From: Acholoe squamosa
Taxonomy: Eukaryota; Annelida; Polychaeta; Phyllodocida; Polynoidae
Direction: 5' to 3'
Assembly (NCBI GenBank): GCA_949317995.1
Contig: OX439050.1
Span: 1,178,001 to 1,242,000 of the forward strand
Length of the DNA: 64,000 nt
Shown here: positions 56,404 through 64,000 of the stretch, one piece after another
Layout of the letters: every line of letters starts with the position of its first letter
Numbering within the stretch: the first letter of the stretch is position 1
Notes under the pieces: model-generated
Databases searched by the model: none
Told to the model about the DNA's origin: nothing
The model's input: only the letters and a program-made list of their open reading frames with translations
Position numbers and translations under genes: made by a program

Positions 56404-56648
56404 TCAACAACAGCAACAACAAGCATCGCCAAAGCCTAAACACATAATTGAAAGATCTTCAGGCGGCTCATGGGCCATCAACCCCAACTAGGATTACTAC
56501 CACTATAGCCAGCACTGCCTCAGCTGATCGAACCAAGAGGATGAAATATCAACGTAGAAGGAAAAACGAGACACCCAGAGTAGAGAAGACCCATGAGTCT
56601 ACTGCTATGCAAAAGATGATGGGCTTTTTCTCTCCTAAAAAGAAATAA
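56404..56648 (+). pseudogene. L1 ORF1 C-terminus after the R2 insertion
   Basis: Directly after the ATAG duplication, a Gln run (CAACAACAGCAACAACAAGC) continues the frame that R2 interrupted at 32640. A one-base shift near 56440 moves to the frame of 56448-56648. That frame is Thr/Ala-rich, then strongly basic (KRMKYQRRRKNE), and ends MQKMMGFFSPKKK before TAA. The end has the M-Q-x-hydrophobic-x-x-F-F pattern of the PCNA-binding motif of DNA polymerase eta. Confidence 0.65.
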
Positions 56649-57319
56649 GGGTCTAAAAGAACAATGATATTATAAGTATGTCAGGTGATGAATCATATAT
56701 GCCATTATTCCTGTTAGTAACATTTCCTTTTCCACCTCAAGTGGTAGATTAAACACGGTATTGTTGGTTTGTCTATACACACTATGTTATGCTGGTAAGG
56801 CATGCCTAGGAGGTTATTGAATACTGGATATACATGTCCTTTGTTTATGACTGTAACAACTTGACACGCATCACCTACCATATCGCATCCAAATATAGCA
56901 AACACTAGTGTATAATCTACAGCGACTCCCACCCTCAGGACGCTGTACATAACTATGGCGAGAATGACCTATAAAAAGCCTGATCAGCTGATTACTGTAT
57001 GCCACCCATAACGGGACCTTTCTAACATGTTTATATTGTTCCTAGCATTATGTTATCATTATATATATATATACCATATATTGAAGTACACTAATAATCC
57101 TTATAACACTGGGAATATATATATATCATGACAAATGATACTATGAAAAAGATTATTTATGGTGGTAACATGACGGTAGAGCGCCGGCTAGCCCTCTTTT
57201 TTTACTATGATGACTGCCATGCTTGAGAATCAATATTATATGCTTTTCTCATATCAGGTATCATTCCTTTTCACCCTCTTTCTCACCTGCATCTACCTGG
57301 TCAATTTTGTTAAAAATCC
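56649..57319 (+). other. L1 region between ORF1 and ORF2
   Basis: About 670 bp without a supported gene, AT-rich with TA microsatellite at about 57060-57130. Long for a LINE inter-ORF spacer, so decayed ORF2 N-terminal sequence may be included. Confidence 0.45.
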
Positions 57320-60095
57320 ATGATTTTCCTACATGAACTAACCCCTATGAAGGGACTGAAAATAATTTGTACTAACACTAGATCAATGTATAAGAAAAGA
57401 ACTGATGTATTTAAGCTAGTAACAGGAGCAGATATAATCGGATTAGTAGAAACATGGCTCACCCCATCTGTATTGGATGCTGATCTACATGTACCAGGCT
57501 ATCAATATGTCCGCTTGGATAGATTTCCTCTCAGAGAAAAGACGGCTGGTGGATTGATGCTATATCTAAAAGACCACTATATTGCTTGCCCTGATCTAAA
57601 CTCCTCCTACATAACAGAAAACTATGAAATTCTCTGTGTCGATGTTGAAATCAGCGTTGTCAAATATAAGGTGTTTGTATGTTATAGACCACCAGATAGT
57701 AATGATCTTAAAGCGATATATACCAAACTTGGTGAGCTAAAAGACACTGTCACAAAAAATAGGAAACTGATTATAATAGGTGATTTTAATGTGAACCTTT
57801 TTAACAAAAAGGATGTAAATGACTCGTCTGTTGATGATTTCTGCACTGAAAATAATCTTTTCCAACTGATTAATGTAGTCACTCGTCCTAGATCAGGTAC
57901 ACTACTAGACCACATTTATACCAATGTTCATAATGCCTCTGCTTATGGAACTCTAGATTATCACATTTCTGACCACACTCCTATATATTTGGTAATTGAA
58001 TGTGAAAGACATAAGATCAAAAAGAAGAGGGTCAAGGCTAGATCATACAGAAATTATGATTTTCTAACCCTAAAAAATACTCTAGCCAACTATAACTGGG
58101 ACGAAATATTATTACTAGAAAACCCAAATAACATATGGAGAAGTATTCTAAAAGTGATAAGGGACTATCTAGATGTCATGTGTCCTATCAGAATGATTAT
58201 TATACCAGAGCACACCCCATTGTGGCTGACTGAAGATATATTGGACCTGATGAAAGTTTGAGATAGTTTGTATAGGACAGCGAAGAACACGATAAAGGAA
58301 GATGACTGGAGAATAGCCAATTTTTATATAATAAGAAAAAAGAAATGGCAAAATTATTGCAGCACAGGAAAGATGACCCTGCAAAATATTGGGAAGCAAT
58401 TAAGAAAGTACTACCTAATAGAACATGTGCTTCTCTAATTTAACTTAGAAATAATACAACAAACTTAGTAATCCCTCCTGAAAACTGTGCTGAATATATC
58501 AATAGTTTCTTCACTGGTATTGGAGAGAAACTAGCAGATGCACTCCCACCGGGTGATAGAAATGAAAATGTAGTTCTCCAATACGGTACTATATTAGAAA
58601 ACACTTATCTTCTGTTTGAGCTGTCCTATATAGACTTTACTAAGCTAGTAAAAGCAATTGATATAAAGAAACCATCTGCCATTGCTCATTGTAAATCTTT
58701 TATTATTAAGGATTCTATGTTTGCTATTCCTGATATCTTCAGATCATTATACAATAGATGTCTAGCTACAGCCACCTTCCCTGATGATTGGAAAATTGCT
58801 ACTGTAATACCCCTACCTAAAAAGGTAAACTCTATGAATGTTGTAGATCTTAGACCCATTAGTCTATTACCTATTACAGGTAAATTACTTTTGTTTGTAA
58901 AAGGCTACAATGCTATATGGAAAATCAAAATTTATTGTGCCCAACTCAACATGGTTATAGAAAAGGACATTCTATGCAGACGGCTATCACTGAGCATCTT
59001 GCGACAATTATTAAAAACTATATAGTTAATAAACCAACTTATTGTTTATATATTGATTTCAAAAAAGCTTTTGACACAGTTTCACATCCTAAATTATTTA
59101 GAAAATTACAGGCCCTAGGTCTCAGTTATAATACATGTAATTTCTTCAAAAATTATTTAGCAGATCGCTTGCAATGTACTTTAGCAAATAATACCGTCTC
59201 ATCCTTGAAACCCATCACGTATGGGGTTCCTCAAGGTTCAGTTTTGGGTCCAGTATTGTTTTCTATATATATTAACTCCTTAGCCAGAGCAGTTGACTCT
59301 GATATTACGTTATATGCGGATGACGCAGTGGTATCTGTTGACTCTCCATATAAAATGAACCAGGTCATTCAGAAGATTGTATCATGGTGCCTGAATAATA
59401 CCCTTACTATCAATGTGCAAAAAACTAAATGGATGTCTTTTAACACTAACATAAATGATAATACCAGTTTTTCTATGAACAATATGAACCTTGAAAAAGT
59501 GAAGGAATTTGTTTACTTAGCTTTAAGAATGGATACAGAGATGAAATTTGTAAAACATAGGGAAAATACTATGCAAACTATATGACAAAGGATTTTCCAA
59601 ATGGGTAGAGTGAGAGCTTTACTTGATGAAGATGCCTCATTGACTGTTTTCAAATCGATGATATTACCCATATTTGACTACTGTGATTATGTTTGGGACA
59701 GGGACTATAGAGGAGAAAACAGAGATTTACAAATGTTACAGAATAGAGCCTTAAGGATGGTATACAAAGTTAAATTAGAAGAAAATCCTGTTATGACGAC
59801 CAAACAGATACAAGAAAGAAGTAATTGCACGGAACTATATGTTAGAAGAGATCTAAACCTACTATCTTATGGCTTTATGTTAGCTCAGAACATGACCTTT
59901 GTGGATAGAAGAAATATTGCTACACGATACCATCAGGGTAAGAGACTAACCGTTCCACATAGTTCGGAACCAATTGTTCTACGAAGTGCTCTATATAGAT
60001 CCATTATAAGATGGAATCAGTTAAAACCAGAATTTACAGTTATTGACAATATTTACAAATTCAAAAATAGTGTTAGAAAAGTCTATCCAAACTGA
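57320..60095 (+). pseudogene. L1 ORF2: APE-type endonuclease and reverse transcriptase, broken
   Basis: The endonuclease (57320-58261) has TNTRSMYKK, GLVETWL, GDFNVNLF, LLDHIYTN and SDHTP, the order and residues of APE-like LINE nucleases. A stop at 58259-58261 is followed by frame changes. RT (58717-59585) has DLRPISLL, YIDFKKAFDTVSH, GVPQGSVLGPVLFSIYIN and the catalytic YADD at 59313-59324. The C-terminal part (59601-60095) has ILPIFDYCDYVW and LQMLQNRALRMVYKV. Motifs fit the CR1/Jockey-like range of LINEs. At least four breaks. It would nick target DNA and reverse-transcribe the LINE RNA. Confidence 0.88.
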
Positions 60096-60432
60096 TTTGT
60101 ATGACTAAGTATCTATAATAGACCTATGATATTCTTTTTATTAATGTACTCATCTCATCTCATCATCATTACAGCCAAAAGGCATTTGACTATTTTTGAC
60201 ATCAGTACTGTTACTTAGGGTAGTGTATTATCATTATTAACCCTAGTAGGCTAAGTCAAACAAAGTAAGCTATGTGACTGCTACTATCGTTTACAAAAAA
60301 ATATGTCTTATGAGTTGAATTTATGGTATATAGTGGGTTCTAGCGTAAACACTACAACACGTAGGTGCTAGGTTAAACAACTTACATTTTATTATGTACC
60401 TTGTTTTTGCCCAATAAACACTTCAAAAAAAA
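60096..60432 (+). other. L1 3' UTR and poly(A) tail
   Basis: Non-coding; AATAAA at 60413-60418 and eight A at 60425-60432, then R1 pol resumes (minus strand). This fixes the LINE orientation and 3' end. Confidence 0.75.
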
Positions 60433-61448
60433 TATTTGGTCAGCAGTGATTCTAACCTATCATGCTGGTCTTTTGATGTGAGCACAGATTTTGGTGGAAC
60501 ATTCTCTTCCAATTCTGGCTCGAGGTCATGTGCCTCACTATGTATAGCAGCTATTTCAGAGAGTCTGATTTAGTTAGGTTCAGGGTCAGCATATGTAGAC
60601 TCACAGTCTGAGTCTGTGTCACTGAATGAAGTTTCATCCTCAGGCGGTATGGCTGAGATGGATTGATCAGTGTGTGGGGTAGTGTCTGACACCTGTTGAG
60701 GTTTTTTCTAAATCAGATTCCTTGACTTCCTGAAATAGAGCTATGATGGCACCCTTTTTGATTTTATGTGGGCACCTGCTGGTGTTGAGTAACACTAGGG
60801 GGTGTTTGTTATTTTCTGCAGTGATTGAGTAGATGTGACTTTTCCCAATACTGCAAGTTCAGAGAATGGAGGGCTGGTAAAATCCCTCACTGCCCTAATG
60901 GGTTTGAGAATTTGTTCAGGATCAATATTAAATTCAATTTGAGATTTTGTAGTGCTTAAGAAATCTGTGCCGAGAACAACGGGCTGTGTGAGGTTGGGTA
61001 TTACAGCAAATTGGTATTGGAATCTGACACCTTGGATTCTAAAGTTCAGCATAGCTGAATGTCTAACATGACACACCGATCCATCTGCCAAATGGATGTT
61101 GATTTTTGATTTCCTCAGTTTGATATGGAATCTCCTTTGGAGATCCATGGGGAATGATTGTCTGACACAGGTGATAGTAGCACCTGTATCAACCAAACAT
61201 TGTACATCTGAAACATCATACAGATTTGCATTGATACAGCCATTTTGAAGAAGTACAATAGAAAGCTTGGTACTCTCACCTGTATCCTTTGATGATGAAT
61301 CTGGTGGGGTGATGTGTATCACTGATGGACGTCTCTGTCTGTTGGATGGTAGATTGGCACTAGCAATTGTCTCTGGTTGGATCTTTGTTAATCCTGATTG
61401 ATTGTTTGTATTTGGGGTGTCACAGTGCACTGGCCCATCGGCACTGTG
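60433..61448 (-). pseudogene. R1 pol, 5' portion (protease and RT start), broken
   Basis: Nearly the same as R2 pol residues 1-360. The protease region with CLVDTGAT is intact in 61430-60795. The frame shifts near 60800, and a TAA-type break occurs near 60570. It ends where the LINE inserted; the rest of pol is at 17849-14200. Confidence 0.88.
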
Positions 61449-61463
61449 ACATCCTAGTTTTCC
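61418..61463 (-). promoter_or_regulatory. R1 copy of the gag-pol frameshift site
   Basis: On the minus strand, GGAAAAC (complement of 61457-61463), TAG, a 5-nt spacer and the 11-bp stem (arms 61441-61451 and 61418-61428) with the same 12-nt loop as R2. No change is seen in heptamer or stem although R1 is otherwise decayed. Confidence 0.75.
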
Positions 61464-63128
61464 TGGTTCTGTGGGGCGGTTGCGATGCTTGCCACTAGGA
61501 GCTTGGAGAGTTTTTTCATCACATGAGGTGTTGTTTGGGGGCTACTGTGTTGGTTCCCCTGGTAACCTCTTGTGTTGGGTTTGTGATCCTCCTGATGTGA
61601 GTTGGAACCCTGGTTATATTGACCAGAGTTGCTGTATTGCCCAGGGTTATTAAAACCCTGGTTGCTGTAGGATCCAGAGTTGTTGGATCCCTGATTGTTG
61701 TAGGCACCATTGTTGTTGTAGGATCCACTGTTGTAGTTCCTATGTGGACTATGGCTCCTACCGTTGGATCCTTGACTATAGGATCCAGAGTTGTTGGAAC
61801 CCTGGTTGTTGTAGGAACCATTGTTGTTGTAGGATCCATTGTTGTAGTTCCTATGTGGACTATGGCTCCTACTGTTGGATCCTTGGTTATATGATCTGTC
61901 ATTACTCCGAGTTCTATCTCTCCTATCACTGTATGAAGAGTTACCATTGTTGGAGTTGGATGAGTTGTCCCTTCTACTGTTGTGTCCCCCCCCCCCGGTT
62001 GTTGTTGTAGTTGCCCCCTTTACCTCTATCTCTATTGGAGCGGTAGTTGGGGTCAAAGTTATTTCCTCTATATCTACTGGTGGGATCTTTGGAGACAACC
62101 TTATCTTCCTGTTGCCTTACATGGGCACTGGACATTAGGTTAACATCTTCCTTCTCTGAACTAGTGGTGACTTTCTGGACCTTTCTTTTTGTAGACTTTG
62201 GGTTAGACTCCTCATCCCTTAATTTCCTAGATTTATCTTGGGTTTCAGCTTCTAAGGCTAGTTCTAGGGCTTGGTCAAAAGAGTCTAACTTCTTACTTTG
62301 AAGGGCTATAGCGATCCAGGGCCTCATGCCTTGGGTGAATGTTTTAAATAAGGTGTCTTCCTTTAGGCATTGGGCATTACACGCTTTTCTGAGATACATT
62401 GCATAATCAGATACAGCTTCATCTATCTCTTGTGCACAGAATGCAGTCCTGGAGATAATATTGTCTTGAGTAGCAAAATACTCTTTTAGTTCATGTACTA
62501 CATTGGACCATGTCAACTTATCAGGTGTGGCACTTTGCTTGAAGGTTTCAAACCAAGCCAATGCTTGTCCTTCAAGGTACTTGGGTAAATATGTTACCAT
62601 GGTGTCACTGTCTGTTACTTTGTACCTGTCCTTCAGATACTCTGGGAATTTGTGATCAATAAATAGTGCTGTTGACATGAGTGTTGATGGGTGAGAAAAA
62701 GTTTTGGGTTCAGTTACCTCGTGTTGCCTGATCTTCCTGTCGTCATGTTGTTGTCTGTCTAGGATCCTGGTTATGTTGGACATCATGGAGATCATGACAT
62801 ACTCCTTGGATCCAGAGGCAGATGGAGTGGCAATAGGTGTTGTGGTGGGTGTGGGAGGCTGCGAGGTCTGAGTTGATACCAGCTTCATGAGATCTGATAT
62901 CTGTTGTTGTGCCTGTTCTAGGGCCTTCCGATGGTCATCTAATTCCGCATTCCTTTGTGCCACCTGTTGACTGAGGATCCTCTCCCTTTCCTTTGAGGCA
63001 AGGGCATGAGCATCATGTTGGGCTTTGTTTGCTTCTAGGGCAGTAACTGCATCTTGGGTGGTCTTCTCATAAGCCCTTATCTTCTCAGCTGCCTGATTGG
63101 GTTGAGCACCTTCATCAGCGTCGGCCAT
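61454..63128 (-). pseudogene. R1 gag, one frameshift
   Basis: ATG at 63128 (MADADEG), coiled coil, capsid domain and Asn/Ser/Gly-rich tail, as in R2. The frame breaks at a run of C near 61988-61998, where R2 has a shorter G run. The rest of the tail to the stop is in frame 62098-61454. No CCHC knuckle. Confidence 0.88.
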
Positions 63129-63205
63129 GGTGGAAGGTGTGGGATCACTGGTGTGTTGTAGGTATCACTGACATGTTGGAGATCACACTGAGAATGGCAT
63201 TTGGG

Positions 63206-63838
63206 GAGACCTCACTGATGTGTGGGAGACCTCACTGATGTGTGGGAGACCTCACTGACGTGTGGGAGACCTCACTGACGTGTGGGAGACCTTACTGACA
63301 TGTGGGAGACCTTGCTGACATTTTGGGAGACCTCACTGCCATTTGGGAGACCTCACTGACGTGTGGGAGACCTCACTGACGTGTGGGAGACCTCACTGAC
63401 GTGTGGGAGACCTCACTGACGTGTGGGAGACCTCACTGACGTGTGGGAGACCTCACTGACGTGTTGGAGACCTCACTGACGTGTGGGAGACCTCACTGAC
63501 GTGTGGGAGACCTCACTGACGTGTGGGAGACCTCACTGACATGTGGGAGACCTCACTGATGTGTGGGAGATCTCATTGATATGTGGGAGATCTCACTGAT
63601 ATGTAGGAGATTTCACTGTCGTGTGGGAGATCTCATTGATATGTGGGAGATCTCATTGATATGTGGGAGATCTCACTGATATGTGGGAGATCTCACTGTC
63701 GTGTGGGAGATCATTGATGTGTGGGAGATCTCGTTGATATGTGGGAGATCTCACTGATATGTGGGAGATCTCACTGTCGTGTGGGAGATCTCATTGATGT
63801 GTGGGAGATCTCATTGATATGTGGGAGATCTCACTGAT
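63206..63838 (-). repeat. 20-bp tandem array in the R1 leader
   Basis: About 31 copies of the unit seen in R2 (complement of GTGTGGGAGACCTCACTGAC). Units near the PBS (above about 63566) carry GAGATCTC; those near gag carry GAGGTCTC. Same place and block order as R2, but longer. Confidence 0.95.
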
Positions 63839-63960
63839 GACCTTATTGAACATGGTGTCAAGGTCACTGGGTGGGTGGAGTGGGGTTTACTGTGTGTGTG
63901 ATTGTTTTTAGTGATGTTGCCCGCTTAATTTTTGATGAGCTTGTGAGATTTGGGATCTTA

Positions 63961-64000
63961 GTAGGATGTTCTCCACCACTTTGTCACACTAGTATTTGTG
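63961..64000 (-). other. R1 primer-binding site and inner edge of its 5' LTR
   Basis: The complement of 63961-63978 is TGGTGGAGAACATCCTAC, the R2 PBS. Three bases further the LTR end (ACTAGTGTGACA) begins and runs out of the window. Confidence 0.8.

Larger units (their letters stand above)
17850..60432 (+). mobile_element. L1: LINE (non-LTR retrotransposon) with NADAR-bearing ORF1, itself carrying three insertions
   Basis: Pieces in order are 17850-18125 (5' UTR), 30517-31383 (ORF1 N-terminal part), 31961-32640 (NADAR part), and 56404-60432 (ORF1 C-terminus, ORF2, 3' UTR with AATAAA and an A8 tail). Together they make about 5.86 kb, a normal LINE length. At the right end R1 pol resumes after the A tail; at the left end R1 pol stops at the same codon. 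A short duplication (ATATT, 17845-17849 and 60432-60436) is a plausible target duplication. The inserts are Z2, solo LTR S1 and R2. The LINE is broken by frameshifts. Confidence 0.85.
8347..64000 (-). mobile_element. R1: decayed env-bearing Ty3/gypsy element split by a LINE; 5' LTR runs off the window
   Basis: On the minus strand, R1 reads from the right edge: end of 5' LTR (63982-64000), PBS, tandem-repeat leader, gag, start of pol (to 60433). It continues at 17849 with the rest of pol, then env, 3' region, purine tract and 3' LTR (9566-8347). The two halves join at the same point of pol, in the residues corresponding to LTKYDD of R2. R1 and R2 share gene order, frameshift site, leader array and 3' minisatellite, so they are one family. 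R1 has many frameshifts and two lost integrase catalytic residues. About 13 kb is R1 itself; 17850-60432 is inserted DNA. Confidence 0.85.

Overview
The window is metazoan-like repetitive DNA, probably from an invertebrate. It consists almost entirely of transposable elements inserted into one another, and I found no ordinary host gene, rRNA, tRNA or CRISPR array. The organism type is inferred from the element mix: Ty3/gypsy elements with env-like genes, an endonuclease-type LINE, a large cut-and-paste DNA transposon, gt-ag introns, and AATAAA signals. The species cannot be named from this.

Layout. Bases 1-4540 are the 3' part of a plus-strand gypsy-type element (Z1). It carries an intact third ORF for a zinc-finger protein and a 3' LTR. 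Bases 4541-8346 hold older gypsy wreckage: a plus-strand pol remnant (P1) split by a 1.3-kb insert, and a minus-strand gag tail (G1). From 8347 to the right edge is one nested structure. Level 1 is a decayed minus-strand env-gypsy (R1): 3' LTR, env and most of pol lie at 8347-17849, and the rest of pol, gag, leader, PBS and the edge of the 5' LTR lie at 60433-64000. Level 2 is a plus-strand LINE (L1, about 5.9 kb of its own sequence) inserted in R1 pol. Level 3, all inside the LINE, comprises a minus-strand 12.4-kb zinc-finger gypsy (Z2, 18126-30512, TSD GGGG), a solo LTR (about 31390-31954, flanked by AGTGAG) and a plus-strand env-gypsy (R2, 32641-56399, TSD ATAG). Level 4 is a 7.9-kb DNA transposon (T1, 46001-53885, 15-bp TIRs, TSD AGAA) in the 3' region of R2.

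R2 is the youngest retroelement. Its two 1351-bp LTRs differ at only about half a dozen positions by eye, and gag, pol and env are open. Gag and pol are joined by a strong candidate -1 frameshift site. Its env has a signal peptide, a basic KR site followed by a hydrophobic stretch, and two membrane segments. R1 is a related dead copy.

The most unusual items are: (1) LINE ORF1 contains a NADAR (YbiA-like) domain and ends in a PCNA-binding-like motif; (2) two gypsy elements (Z1, Z2) carry an extra 3' ORF encoding a Cys/His zinc-finger protein of unknown role; (3) R2 has an antisense ORF behind env; (4) R1 and R2 leaders contain a 20-bp tandem array reminiscent of the gypsy insulator; (5) T1 carries ten copies of a 15-bp motif concentrated near both ends.
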